A stretch of DNA of 64,000 bases from Actinoplanes sp040639655 (GTDB lineage: Bacteria; Actinomycetota; Actinomycetes; Mycobacteriales; Micromonosporaceae): contig NZ_JBFAAI010000040.1 in NCBI RefSeq assembly GCF_040639655.1, positions 1 to 64,000 of the forward strand, read 5' to 3'. A model generated the notes under the pieces. It saw only the letters and a list, made by a program, of their open reading frames with translations, did no database searches and was not told the DNA's origin. Positions 22,983-31,467 of this stretch are shown one piece after another; positions within the stretch are counted from its first letter, which is position 1; each line of letters begins with the position of its first letter. Made by a program: the position numbers and the translations under genes.

Positions 22983-24254
22983 TCAGTCGGTATTGGTGGA
23001 TTTCGATAGTCGCTCGGCCGTGGTCTGCCCGGGTTCGGCGCCGGCTTGCCGGCGAACCGGTGGCGCCGGTCGCGGGACGAGCGAGACGCCGTCCGCCGTA
23101 CGCGTCACCATGCCCGCCACCTCCAGGAGCGACAGGCGCCTCAGGACGGTTCGCAGGCTCAGCCGTGCCTCTGCCGCCAGCTCCTCCGGGGTGACCGACC
23201 CGGTCCGCGGAAGGGCCTCGAGGACGAGCGCGGTCTCCTCGTCGAGATGATCGTGCCGGCGTTCCGGTCCGCGCGGCGGATCGGCGAGGTACTCACCGAT
23301 GCGGCCGATCTCTTCGAGCACCTCGGCCGCGGAGGTGACGACGCGTGCGTACGGATTGCTCCGCAGGATCTCGTGGCAGCCGACGGACATCGCAGACGTC
23401 ACCGGTCCGGGTACGACCATCGCCGGCCGTCCGAGCGCCAGCACCCGGCTCATCGTCTGGGTGGCGCCGCTGCGGGCGGCCGCCTCCACGACGACCGTGC
23501 CCGCGGTGCTCGCGGCGATCACCCGGTTCCGGATCAGGAACCGGTGCCGCAGCGGCTCGGCGCCGATCGGCCATTCGCTGACCAGCAGGCCCGTCTCGAT
23601 GATCCGGTCGAACATCGCCGAGTTCCCGATCGGGTACGGGCGGTCGACGCCGCACGCCAGAACAGCGACGGTCCGCCCGCCCGCCGCCAGCGCACCGCGA
23701 TGGGCCGCGGCGTCGATGCCGAAAGCGCCTCCGGACAGGATCGTCCATCCGTCCCGGCTGATCGTGCAGGCGAGTTCGCTGGTGACGTGGATGCCGTAGT
23801 CGGTGGCCGCACGCGCGCCGACGACGGCGACCGAGCGTTCCAGCGTCTCGCCGAGCGGCCACGCTCCACGAACCCAGAAGCACAGCGGTGGCCGGACGTC
23901 GAAGTTGATCCGGCCCGCGGAGTCCAGTTCCAGCCCGGCCAGATCGCTGACCCGCCGTGGCCATTCCTCGTCCGACGGCACCACGAGGCGAGCACCGAGC
24001 CGGTCCGCCCGGCGGATCGCGATCTCCGCCATCCGGCGCGGGTCGCCGGCGGCGAGCCGGGCGGACACCGCGGCACGCAGACGCTTGTCCGGGATGTCGC
24101 CGCTGAGCAGCAGATCCAGGGCAGCCGGTGCGCCGACCTGTTCGACAAGATTCCAGACCGCACGGTTGCCGGGTTCGGCCAGCCAGGTGAGAGCCGCCCG
24201 GGCCGCCCGGTCCTCCGGTCCACCGGCCGGGACCGGCCCACTCAAGACGGCCAC
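22983..24254 (-). CDS. dprA: DNA-processing protein DprA
   Basis: A 423-residue DprA/Smf protein that binds single-stranded DNA and loads RecA on incoming DNA. The Rossmann-like core contains VAVVGARAATDYG, ILSGGAFGIDAAAHRGAL, YPIGN and FLIRNRVIAAST; the C-terminal winged helix (LVLEALPRTGSVTPEELAAEARLSLRTVLRRLSLLE) is present. The open frame continues 264 codons upstream through a repetitive, Arg/Ala-rich spacer, which I exclude. The GTG at 24254 is the nearest start before the conserved AALTWLAEPGNRAVWNLVE, although no ribosome site is evident. It is downstream of comM on the same strand. Confidence 0.9.
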   Translation of the reverse strand: MAVLSGPVPAGGPEDRAARAALTWLAEPGNRAVWNLVEQVGAPAALDLLLSGDIPDKRLRAAVSARLAAGDPRRMAEIAIRRADRLGARLVVPSDEEWPRRVSDLAGLELDSAGRINFDVRPPLCFWVRGAWPLGETLERSVAVVGARAATDYGIHVTSELACTISRDGWTILSGGAFGIDAAAHRGALAAGGRTVAVLACGVDRPYPIGNSAMFDRIIETGLLVSEWPIGAEPLRHRFLIRNRVIAASTAGTVVVEAAARSGATQTMSRVLALGRPAMVVPGPVTSAMSVGCHEILRSNPYARVVTSAAEVLEEIGRIGEYLADPPRGPERRHDHLDEETALVLEALPRTGSVTPEELAAEARLSLRTVLRRLSLLEVAGMVTRTADGVSLVPRPAPPVRRQAGAEPGQTTAERLSKSTNTD

Positions 24255-24556
24255 CGATGAAGCCGGCCCAGCACTGAGACGTTCACAGACTCTCCCGTCG
24301 AAACGTCGGAGGAAGCGGGCGGCTGCCCGAAGGGGAAGGCGCGGCGAGGTCGCGGCGCGAGGAGGGGATCGGGCGGCTGCCCGAAGGGGAAGGCGCGGCG
24401 AGAACGGGGAGGTCGCGCCACGAGCGGGGAGCGGGCGGCTGCCCGAAGAGAAAGGTGAGGCCGCGAGGTGAGGAGCACCCGGCACGAGGGAGGAGGCGGG
24501 AAAGGCCGGTGAGGCAGGGCGGCAGGAACCGCCGGAACGGGTACGCGAGAACGCAG
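24255..24556. repeat. Spacer with three REP-like repeats between comM and dprA
   Basis: Three copies of a 30-34 base element at 24315-24348, 24370-24402 and 24431-24460 share cgggcggctgcccgaag. Its first part folds into a 5-bp hairpin (CGGGC-GGCT-GCCCG). They fill much of an otherwise gene-free spacer of about 300 bases; elsewhere comM and dprA are usually close together. Confidence 0.75.
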
Positions 24557-26092
24557 TCACCGGGAGCCGCGGACATCGGCTTCTCCCATCCGCAGCTGGT
24601 AGGCCTCGCAGACGTCGCCCTCCGACGGCCGGGCACGCCCGTCGAGATCGGCCACGGTCCACGCCAGCCGGAGGCATCGGTCGTAACCGCGGGCCGACAG
24701 CACTCCTTTGTCGAGCGCGCCGTGCAGCACCGCGGTGTCCCGCGCCGGCAGCCGCCAAGGTTCCCGCCGCAGCGTCGGTCCCGGTACCTCGGCGTTGGTC
24801 GGCCATCCGCCCGATGCCCACCTGGTCGCCGCCGCCACCCGCGCCTGGGCGACCCGTGCCGCGACAGTCGCCGACGGCTCGGCCGGCTCGGAGTCGACCA
24901 GGAGTTGGGCGGCGCGGACCGGTAGCAGGTTGACCCGCATGTCGATGCGGTCCAGCAGTGGCCCAGAGAGCCGTCCGAGGTAGCGCCGCCGCACGGTGGG
25001 ACCGCACCGGCACGCCTGGTCTCCGGCCGGTGAGGCGCAGGGGCACGGGTTGGCGGCGACCACGAGCTGGGCACGCGCCGGATATTCGACGGTCCCGCGG
25101 GCCCGCGACAGCACGACCCGGCCGCTCTCCAGTGGTTGCCGCAGCGCCTGCAGGGTGGCGCGGCCCATCTCGGGGACCTCGTCAAGAAAGAGGACCCCTC
25201 GGTGGGCGAGTGAGAGCGCGCCGGGCCGGATCAGCCCGGACCCGCCGCCGACCAGGGCGGCGAGGGTGGAGCTGTGGTGCGGGGCCTGGAACGGCGGTCG
25301 GCGGACGAGCTGCCCGTCCGGCGGCAGGATCCCGGCGATGGACTGCAGTGCGGTCACTTCGAGGGCGGCGTCGTCGTCGAGTTCGGGGAGGATCGACGGC
25401 AGCCGTTCGGCGAGCATGGTCTTGCCCGCGCCCGGCGGCCCGAAGAGGGCCAGGTGGTGTCCTCCGGCGGCGGCGATCTCCAGGGCGTACCGGCCGGTCT
25501 CCTGGCCGGCGAGATCGGCGAGGTCCGGGCCGGGCGGCGGGGGCACCGGCGGTACGGCCGGCGGATCCAGCAGGGCGCCGGTGCCCCGGGTGTACTCGGT
25601 GAGCCGGTGCAGCGTGTCGACGGCACGCACGGTCACTCCGGGGACGACGCTCGCCTCGCAGGCGTTGGCCAGCGGCACGATGACCCGGCTTATCCCGGCC
25701 CGTGCCGCCGCGGCGACCATCGGCAGCACACCGCGGACCGGCCGGACGGTCCCGTCGAGGCCGAGCTCGCCGATGAGGGCCACCCCGTCGAGCCGTTCCG
25801 GCGGCAGGGACCCGCTTCCGGTGAGCACGGCAGCGGCGACCGCCATGTCGAACCCGCTGCCGTGCTTGGGCAGGGCCGCGGGCAGCAGGTTCACGGTGAT
25901 CCGCCGCTGGGGCCAGTCATGGCCGGAGTTGACGACGGCGGCCCGTACCCGGTCGCGGGCCTCGTTGAGGGAGGTGTCGGGCAGTCCGGTGAGCACGAGG
26001 GTGGGCAGGCCGTTGGAGAGGTCGGCCTCCACCTCGACCACGTGACCGGAGACGCCGACCAGCCCGGCGCAGAGCACTCGCGCGTACGCCAT
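24557..26092 (-). CDS. comM: ComM/YifB-family Mg-chelatase-like AAA+ helicase
   Basis: A 511-residue protein. The N-terminal domain (about 1-165) begins MAYARVLCAGLVGVSGHVVEVEADL, with ALPKHGSGFDMAVA. The AAA+ module has Walker A LFGPPGAGKTML, Walker B GVLFLDEVPE and a magnesium-chelatase signature AANPCPCASPAGD with CRCGPTVRRRYLGRLSGPLLDRID. The C-terminal domain has LSARGYDRCLRLAWTVADLDG. In competent bacteria ComM is a branch-migration helicase; its role in actinomycetes is less studied. The ATG at 26092 overlaps the yraN stop by one base, so translation is coupled. Confidence 0.94.
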   Translation of the reverse strand: MAYARVLCAGLVGVSGHVVEVEADLSNGLPTLVLTGLPDTSLNEARDRVRAAVVNSGHDWPQRRITVNLLPAALPKHGSGFDMAVAAAVLTGSGSLPPERLDGVALIGELGLDGTVRPVRGVLPMVAAAARAGISRVIVPLANACEASVVPGVTVRAVDTLHRLTEYTRGTGALLDPPAVPPVPPPPGPDLADLAGQETGRYALEIAAAGGHHLALFGPPGAGKTMLAERLPSILPELDDDAALEVTALQSIAGILPPDGQLVRRPPFQAPHHSSTLAALVGGGSGLIRPGALSLAHRGVLFLDEVPEMGRATLQALRQPLESGRVVLSRARGTVEYPARAQLVVAANPCPCASPAGDQACRCGPTVRRRYLGRLSGPLLDRIDMRVNLLPVRAAQLLVDSEPAEPSATVAARVAQARVAAATRWASGGWPTNAEVPGPTLRREPWRLPARDTAVLHGALDKGVLSARGYDRCLRLAWTVADLDGRARPSEGDVCEAYQLRMGEADVRGSR

Positions 26093-26451
26093 CAGAACGC
26101 GCCCGGGATGTGGACCAGCCGGGTGGCGCCGCGGCGTTGCGGCAGGACCTCCATCACGTCGAAGCGGATGTGCTCCGCGCGTACCCCCGTCTCGGCCAGC
26201 CACCTGGAGGCCAGATGCCGTAACCGGCGCACCTTGCGGTGATCGACGGCGGCCGCGGGCGGGCCGAAGGTCGCCGTGCGCCGTGTCTTGACCTCGCAGA
26301 AGACCAGGTCGGCGCCATCACGGAGGATGAGGTCGATCTCACCTTCGGAGCACCGCCAGTTGCGTTGCAGCACTGTGAGACCGATCGCCTGGAGATGCCG
26401 GGCGGCCAGCCGCTCGCCGTAGGCACCGATCGCCCGTCGCTGAGTCGTCAT
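26092..26451 (-). CDS. YraN (UPF0102) endonuclease-fold protein
   Basis: A 119-residue UPF0102 protein with a PD-(D/E)XK-like fold. AIGAYGERLAARHLQAIGLTVLQRNWRCSEGEIDLIL holds the conserved Glu-Ile-Asp (E-I-D), then LVFCEVKTRR the Glu-x-Lys. The role is unknown; it is consistently placed before comM and dprA in actinobacteria. The start ATG is at 26451. It leads the yraN-comM-dprA unit, running opposite to the flanking rnhB and rpsB genes. Confidence 0.92.
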   Translation of the reverse strand: MTTQRRAIGAYGERLAARHLQAIGLTVLQRNWRCSEGEIDLILRDGADLVFCEVKTRRTATFGPPAAAVDHRKVRRLRHLASRWLAETGVRAEHIRFDVMEVLPQRRGATRLVHIPGAF

Positions 26452-26792
26452 GGCGTGCGACGTTCACAGGATTCCGGTCACGGCGTGCGACGCCCTGTGG
26501 ATTGCCGGGTGGTGTGGACGACGCTCCGGTCCGGGCCGGTGCGTGCTAGAGCTGAGGGCGGACCGGACCGCCCGGCGGCTTGGCGTATGCTGGTTGACGG
26601 CGACCGCCCCGGCGGTCGACCTCGCGTGCCCTCCGAATGCCCGCTTCCTGGTCACCCAGCGTAAGCGGTCTTCGGCGGTGGCCCTCCCCTGGTCCTGATT
26701 CTCATCGGGTCCGACTGCGGCCACCGACCAGGCGCCAGGACGCTCATCGTCGGTGAGCGTGATAACCAGGGAAGATCTAGGGAGTACCCACC
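26452..26792. promoter_or_regulatory. Divergent intergenic region before rpsB and yraN
   Basis: 340 bases without a supported gene. A TATGCT at 26586-26591 is a possible -10 for rpsB transcription, but no clear -35 accompanies it. GGGAAGATCTAGGGAG just before the rpsB ATG provides the ribosome site. Short open frames here lack motifs and are dismissed. Confidence 0.4.
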
Positions 26793-27728
26793 ATGGCCGT
26801 AGTGACCATGCGCCAACTGCTGGAGAGCGGTGTCCACTTCGGGCACCAGACCCGGCGCTGGAACCCGAAGATGAAGCGCTTCATCATGACGGAGCGCAAC
26901 GGCATCTACATCATCGACCTGCGCCAGACCCTCGACTACATCGAGAAGGCCTACGCGTTCGTCCGTGACACCGTCGCCGAGGGTGGCCACATCCTCTTCG
27001 TCGGCACCAAGAAGCAGGCCCAGGAGGCCATCGCCGAGCAGGCGACGCGGGTCGGCCAGCCGTACGTCAACCACCGCTGGCTCGGTGGCATGCTGACCAA
27101 CTTCCAGACGGTGTACAAGCGTCTTCAGCGCATGAAGGAGCTCGAGGCTCTGGGTGACCTGACCGGCACCGCCGCGGGTTACACCAAGAAGGAGACCCTG
27201 CAGCTCTTCCGCGAGAAGACCAAGCTCACCAAGACCCTCGGTGGTCTGCGTGACATGACCAAGACGCCGTCGGCGATCTGGGTCGTGGACACCAAGAAGG
27301 AGCACATCGCGGTCGACGAGGCCCGGAAGCTGAACATCCCGGTCATCGCGGTGCTGGACACCAACTGTGACCCGGACGAGGTCGACTTCCCGATCCCGGG
27401 CAACGACGACGCGATCCGGTCCGCCGAGCTGCTGACCAAGGTCATCGCGGCCGCCGTCGCCGACGGTCTGATCAAGCGGTCCGGCCGTGGCCGTGGCGGC
27501 GCCGACGAGAAGCCCGAGGCGGGCACCGTCGCCGCCGGTGAGCCGCTGCCCGAGTGGGAGCGTGACCTCTACGAGGGTGCCGAGAAGAAGGCCGACCAGC
27601 CCGCAGCCGAGGCCGCCCCGGTCGAGGCCGCTCCGGCTGAGGCCGCTCCGGCTGAGGCCGCTCCGGCTGAGGCCGCCCCGGCGGAGGCTGCCCCCGCCCC
27701 GGTGGCTGCCGCCGCCCCGGCTGAGTAA
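26793..27728 (+). CDS. rpsB: 30S ribosomal protein S2
   Basis: A 311-residue S2. Conserved parts include VTMRQLLESGVHFGHQTRRWNPKM, VGTKKQAQEAI, NHRWLGGMLTNFQTV and VIAVLDTNCDPDEVDFPIPGNDD. The C-terminal 60 or so residues are an acidic Ala/Pro/Glu-rich tail that E. coli S2 lacks, and whose last part is built of 15-bp repeats. The ATG has AGGGAGT upstream. It starts the rpsB-tsf-pyrH-frr-cdsA-rlmN series. Confidence 0.97.
   Translation: MAVVTMRQLLESGVHFGHQTRRWNPKMKRFIMTERNGIYIIDLRQTLDYIEKAYAFVRDTVAEGGHILFVGTKKQAQEAIAEQATRVGQPYVNHRWLGGMLTNFQTVYKRLQRMKELEALGDLTGTAAGYTKKETLQLFREKTKLTKTLGGLRDMTKTPSAIWVVDTKKEHIAVDEARKLNIPVIAVLDTNCDPDEVDFPIPGNDDAIRSAELLTKVIAAAVADGLIKRSGRGRGGADEKPEAGTVAAGEPLPEWERDLYEGAEKKADQPAAEAAPVEAAPAEAAPAEAAPAEAAPAEAAPAPVAAAAPAE
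27624..27683 (+). repeat. 15-bp tandem repeat in the rpsB tail
   Basis: Four in-frame units of gaggccgctccggct (last copy gaggccgccccggcg), encoding EAAPA repeats. The first three units are identical. Confidence 0.9.
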
Positions 27729-27745
27729 GTCGTCCCGATTGCTTC

Positions 27746-27776
27746 CGGCCGTCGCCGCTGCTGGCGGCGGCGGCCG
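27746..27776 (+). terminator. Hairpin between rpsB and tsf
   Basis: A 12-bp stem (cggccgtcgccg with cggcggcggccg, one wobble) and a 7-base loop, 18 bases after the rpsB stop. No T-tract, so it may attenuate rather than stop transcription into tsf. Confidence 0.45.
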
Positions 27777-27805
27777 AATCCCGACTGATCATCGAGAGAA
27801 GAGTC

Positions 27806-28636
27806 ATGGCTAACTACACCGCCGCGGACGTCAAGAAGCTCCGCGACCTCACCGGTGCCGGCATGATGGACTGCAAGAAGGCGCTGGAGGAGTCCGAGGG
27901 CGACTTCGACAAGGCCGTCGAGTTCCTGCGCATCAAGGGTGCCAAGGACGTCGGCAAGCGGGCCGGCCGCACCGCCGCCAACGGCATCGTCAGCCACTCC
28001 GGCAACGCGCTGCTCGAGCTCAACTGCGAGACCGACTTCGTCGCCAAGACCCCGGACTTCGTCGCGCTGGGTCAGCGTCTGGTCGAGTTCGGCGAGCAGA
28101 ACAAGGTCGCCGACGCCGCCGGGCTGCTCGCCTCGACGATCGAGGACGGCAAGACCGTCGCCGATCTGATCCAGGACTACGCCGCCAAGATCGGCGAGAA
28201 GATCGTCCTGAACCGCTTCACGATCGTCGACGGCACCGTTGCGATCTACCTGCACCGCAAGGCGCAGGACCTGCCGCCGCAGGTCGGTGTCCTGGTGCAG
28301 TACACCGGCAAGGACGACGAGGCGGCCGACTCGGACGCCCGCGCGATCGGCATGCAGATCACCGCGATGCGGCCGAAGTACCTGAGCCGCGAGGAGGTGC
28401 CGGCCGAGGTCGTCGAGACCGAGCGCCGCGTCGCCGAGCAGACCGCTCGTGAGGAGGGCAAGCCGGAGCAGGCGCTGCCCAAGATCATCGAGGGCCGGGT
28501 GAACTCCTTCTTCAAGGACTTCGTCCTGCTGGAGCAGGCTTCGGTCGTCGACAACAAGAAGACGGTCAAGCAGATCACCGCCGAGGCCGGTATCGAGGTG
28601 ACCGGCTTCGTCCGGTTCGAGGTCGGCCAGGAGTAA
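27806..28636 (+). CDS. tsf: Elongation factor Ts
   Basis: A 276-residue nucleotide-exchange factor for EF-Tu. The UBA-like start YTAADVKKLRDLTGAGMMDCKKALEE and the TDFVAKTPDF signature are present, followed by the dimerisation/core domains with VVDGTVAIYLHRKAQDLPPQVG and the C-terminal FFKDFVLLEQASVVDNKKTV. Length is typical. The ATG has GAGAAGAGTC upstream. It is 77 bases after rpsB with a hairpin between. Confidence 0.98.
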   Translation: MANYTAADVKKLRDLTGAGMMDCKKALEESEGDFDKAVEFLRIKGAKDVGKRAGRTAANGIVSHSGNALLELNCETDFVAKTPDFVALGQRLVEFGEQNKVADAAGLLASTIEDGKTVADLIQDYAAKIGEKIVLNRFTIVDGTVAIYLHRKAQDLPPQVGVLVQYTGKDDEAADSDARAIGMQITAMRPKYLSREEVPAEVVETERRVAEQTAREEGKPEQALPKIIEGRVNSFFKDFVLLEQASVVDNKKTVKQITAEAGIEVTGFVRFEVGQE

Positions 28637-28657
28637 GGCACCGGGAAAGCAATCGGT

Positions 28658-28695
28658 CGGGAGGTCGGGTACGCGATTGAGCGCCCGGCCTCCCG
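28658..28695 (+). terminator. Hairpin between tsf and pyrH
   Basis: A 12-base-pair stem (cgggaggtcggg with cccggcctcccg, one wobble) starting 22 bases after the tsf stop. There is no T-tract. It could partly terminate rpsB-tsf transcription and so separate it from pyrH. Confidence 0.5.
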
Positions 28696-28717
28696 GTCGC
28701 ATAAGGTCTCTTAGCAG

Positions 28718-29506
28718 ATGAAGAAGGGAAAGGCGGGTCTCATGACGATGGTGACCGAGCAGTCCGCCACGGTTGACGATCAGAACCCGCCGACCATGCG
28801 GCCACGGCGGGTCGTTCTCAAACTGTCCGGCGAGGTCTTCGGTGGCGGCGACGTCGGGGTCGAGCCCGACGTGGTGCAGTCGCTGGCGAAGCAGATCGCC
28901 ACCGTCACGCGGGCCGGCATCCAGGTCGCGGTCGTGGTCGGTGGTGGAAACTTCTTCCGCGGCGCCGAGCTGCAGAAGCGCGGGATGGACCGCAACCGCG
29001 CCGACTACATGGGCATGCTCGGGACGGTGATGAACTGCCTCGCTCTCCAGGACTTCCTGGAGAAGGAGGGCATCGAGACCCGCGTGCAGACCGCCATCAC
29101 GATGGCCCAGGTGGCCGAGCCCTACCTTCCGCTGCGCGCCATCCGGCACCTGGAGAAGGGCCGCGTCGTCATCTTCGGCGCGGGCGCCGGCATGCCGTAC
29201 TTCTCCACCGACACCGTCACCGCCCAGCGCGCACTCGAGATCCGCGCGGACATGGTGCTGATGAGCAAGAACGGTGTGGACGGCGTCTACACCGCCGACC
29301 CGCGGGTGGACCCGAGCGCCAGCAAGCTGGACTCCATCACCTTCCAGGAAGTCCTCCAGCGCGGGCTGCGCGTCGCCGATCAGGCCGCCTTCAGCCTCTG
29401 CCAGGAGAACAAGCTGCCGATGCTGATCTTCGGCGCGGAGGGCGACGACACCATCGTGCGTGCATGCGCCGGCGAGCGGATCGGCACGCTGATCACCGCC
29501 GACTGA
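28718..29506 (+). CDS. pyrH: UMP kinase
   Basis: A 262-residue amino-acid-kinase-fold UMP kinase that makes UDP from UMP. The fold's signatures are VLKLSGEVFGG, VVVGGGNFFRG, RADYMGMLGTVMNCLALQ, FGAGAGMPYFSTDT and LMSKNGVDGVYTADPR. The N-terminus carries a roughly 28-residue extension before PRRVVLKLSGE. ATG 28742 (MTMVTEQ), which follows GGGAAAGGCGGG, is an alternative start to ATG 28718. It lies between tsf and frr in the usual order. Confidence 0.96.
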   Translation: MKKGKAGLMTMVTEQSATVDDQNPPTMRPRRVVLKLSGEVFGGGDVGVEPDVVQSLAKQIATVTRAGIQVAVVVGGGNFFRGAELQKRGMDRNRADYMGMLGTVMNCLALQDFLEKEGIETRVQTAITMAQVAEPYLPLRAIRHLEKGRVVIFGAGAGMPYFSTDTVTAQRALEIRADMVLMSKNGVDGVYTADPRVDPSASKLDSITFQEVLQRGLRVADQAAFSLCQENKLPMLIFGAEGDDTIVRACAGERIGTLITAD

Positions 29507-29568
29507 GTCGCGTCACAACGTCCCCACGTCCCGCACCACCGAAGACAGCAAGGAGGCGAGAAGAGCCG

Positions 29569-30126
29569 GTGATCGAGGAAACCCTCTTCGAGGCCGAGGA
29601 GAAGATGGAGAGCGCGGTCGAGCACGCCAAGGAGGAGTTCGCCGCCATCCGTACCGGCCGGGCTACTCCCGCGATGTTCTCCAAGATCCTGGTCGACTAC
29701 TACGGCGCACCCACGCCGGTGACGCAGATGGCCTCCGTCGGCGTCCCGGAGCCGCGCATGGTCATCGTCAAGCCCTACGACGCGTCCCAGCTGGGCCCGA
29801 TCGAGCGGGCGATCCGTGACTCGGATCTGGGGGTCAACCCCAACAACGAGGGTACGCAGCTGCGCATCCACCTTCCGCAGATGACCGAGGAACGCCGCCG
29901 CGAGATGATCAAGGTGGCCCGGGGCAAGGCCGAGGACGGCCGTGTCGCGATCCGCAACGTGCGCCGCAAGGCCAAGGACCAGATCGACAAGCTGGTCAAG
30001 GACGGCGGGACGGGTGAGGACGACGGCCGTCGCGCGGAGAAGGAACTCGACGACGTGACGCACCGCTACGTCGCGGTGATCGACGAGCTCGTCAAGCACA
30101 AGGAAGCCGAGCTCCTCGAAGTCTGA
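29569..30126 (+). CDS. frr: Ribosome recycling factor
   Basis: A 185-residue RRF that with EF-G splits post-termination ribosomes. Signatures include EKMESAVEHAKEEFAAIRTGRATP, YYGAPTPVTQMASVGVPEPR, NNEGTQLRIHLPQMTEERRRE and VRRKAKDQIDKLVKDG. The GTG start has AAGGAGG upstream with a long but acceptable spacing. The normal length of 185 residues confirms the start. Confidence 0.97.
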   Translation: MIEETLFEAEEKMESAVEHAKEEFAAIRTGRATPAMFSKILVDYYGAPTPVTQMASVGVPEPRMVIVKPYDASQLGPIERAIRDSDLGVNPNNEGTQLRIHLPQMTEERRREMIKVARGKAEDGRVAIRNVRRKAKDQIDKLVKDGGTGEDDGRRAEKELDDVTHRYVAVIDELVKHKEAELLEV

Positions 30127-30135
30127 GGATCGCCG

Positions 30136-30171
30136 GAAGCCCGGACCCCTTACCTCCGGGGGCCGGGCTTC
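30136..30171 (+). terminator. Terminator hairpin after frr
   Basis: Perfect 9-bp stem gaagcccgg / ccgggcttc, extended by inner CCCC/GGGG pairing, starting 10 bases after the frr stop and followed by ctcccctgtc. No long T-run. Confidence 0.65.
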
Positions 30172-30383
30172 TCCCCTGTCCGGCCAGTGCTGGTTCACAG
30201 GTGGTTAAATTGCCCGCCACCTCGACGGCTGTTCAGGCGTCACCTTTGCAGTACGCTCTGCACGGTTCCCGTGGGCGCGCCGGACGGCCGGCACGGGACA
30301 CGAGTGGAGATTCCGGCAGGTAGGGGTTCGGCTTTGTTCTTGCGTTCGGCGGCGACACCGCTCAGCACAGCGCTCGGGGCCTG

Positions 30384-31424
30384 ATGTCCTACGTCAATCC
30401 CCGTGCCCGGCAGATCCCCGGCGACGACACCAGCGTGCCGGCGCCGTTCGCCCATGAGTCAGAGGAACACCATGCCGCTCTCCGGCACAGCGAGACCGTC
30501 CGTGCGTACCCCGGAACGGATTCGATGACCGAGCCGGGCGCTCCCGACGCGGAGCCGGGGAAGGGTGGTGGCCCGGGCCGCCGCCGGGCCGGGCGTGACC
30601 GCAAGCCGCAGAGCGGCAGCCGTGCCGGCCGTAATCTGCCCGCGGCCATCGGGGTCGGCCTGAGCCTCGGCCTGATCGTGCTCGCCGCACTGCTGATCCA
30701 GCCGATGGCGCTGCTCGTGGTCCTGGTCGTGGCCTCCGGTGTCGGCGCCTGGGAGATGTCCCGCGCGCTGTCGTTCACCGGAGCCCGCCCACCGCTCATC
30801 CCGCTGATGATCGGCGTCGTGCTGATGACCGGGCTGGCCTGGTTCCGGGGCGCCGACGCGCTGATCCTCGGCCTGCTCGTCACGGTCGGCGCCGCGTCGT
30901 TGTGGCGGCTGGCCGACGGCCCGGCCGCCGTCCGGCGCGACTTCACGCCGAGCGTGCTGATCGCCGTCTACGGACCGTTTCTGCTCAGCTTCGCGGCGCT
31001 GCTCGCGCAGATGGACGACGGTCCCCTCCGGGTGATCTGCACCCTGGTCGCCGTTGTGCTCTCCGACACGGGTGGCTACGCGTCCGGCGTCTTCCTCGGC
31101 AAGCATCCGATGGCGCCGAAGATCAGTCCGAAGAAGTCGTGGGAGGGTTTCGCCGGTTCCGTGACGGCCGCCGCGATCGGCAGCGGCGCCCTGCTCTTCT
31201 TCCTGCTGGACGTCCCGGTCTACTGGGGCCTGCTGTTCGGCGCGGTCATCTCGGTGATGGCGGTCCTCGGCGATCTCGCGGAGTCGATGCTCAAGCGGGA
31301 TCTGAGGGTCAAGGACATGAGCAACCTGCTGCCCGGGCACGGCGGCCTGATGGACCGGCTGGACTCGATCCTGTTCGCCGTCCCGACCGCGTACCTGCTC
31401 TTCTCGATCATCACCGCGAGCTAG
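30384..31424 (+). CDS. cdsA: Phosphatidate cytidylyltransferase
   Basis: A 346-residue CDP-diacylglycerol synthase, making CDP-DAG for phospholipid synthesis at the membrane. A roughly 85-residue polar N-terminus precedes eight or so membrane segments (e.g. LPAAIGVGLSLGLIVLAALL, ALLVVLVVASGVGAWEM). The signature is near the C-terminus: SPKKSWEGFAGSV, then GDLAESMLKRDLRVKDMSNLLPGHGGLMDRLDSILF. The start could instead be the ATG at 30525 (MTEPGAPD), since much of the N-terminus is poorly conserved. It follows a terminator after frr, so it probably has its own promoter in the 30172-30383 spacer. Confidence 0.94.
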   Translation: MSYVNPRARQIPGDDTSVPAPFAHESEEHHAALRHSETVRAYPGTDSMTEPGAPDAEPGKGGGPGRRRAGRDRKPQSGSRAGRNLPAAIGVGLSLGLIVLAALLIQPMALLVVLVVASGVGAWEMSRALSFTGARPPLIPLMIGVVLMTGLAWFRGADALILGLLVTVGAASLWRLADGPAAVRRDFTPSVLIAVYGPFLLSFAALLAQMDDGPLRVICTLVAVVLSDTGGYASGVFLGKHPMAPKISPKKSWEGFAGSVTAAAIGSGALLFFLLDVPVYWGLLFGAVISVMAVLGDLAESMLKRDLRVKDMSNLLPGHGGLMDRLDSILFAVPTAYLLFSIITAS

Positions 31425-31467
31425 CTGTGGGCGACGGACTCGGTGGACGTGGGAGACTGGATACGCC

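Noticed and set aside
24255..25046. 264-codon N-terminal extension of dprA
   Set aside because: It would run through the REP-like repeats and over comM. Orthologues begin near residue AALTWLAEPG, so the extension is spurious.
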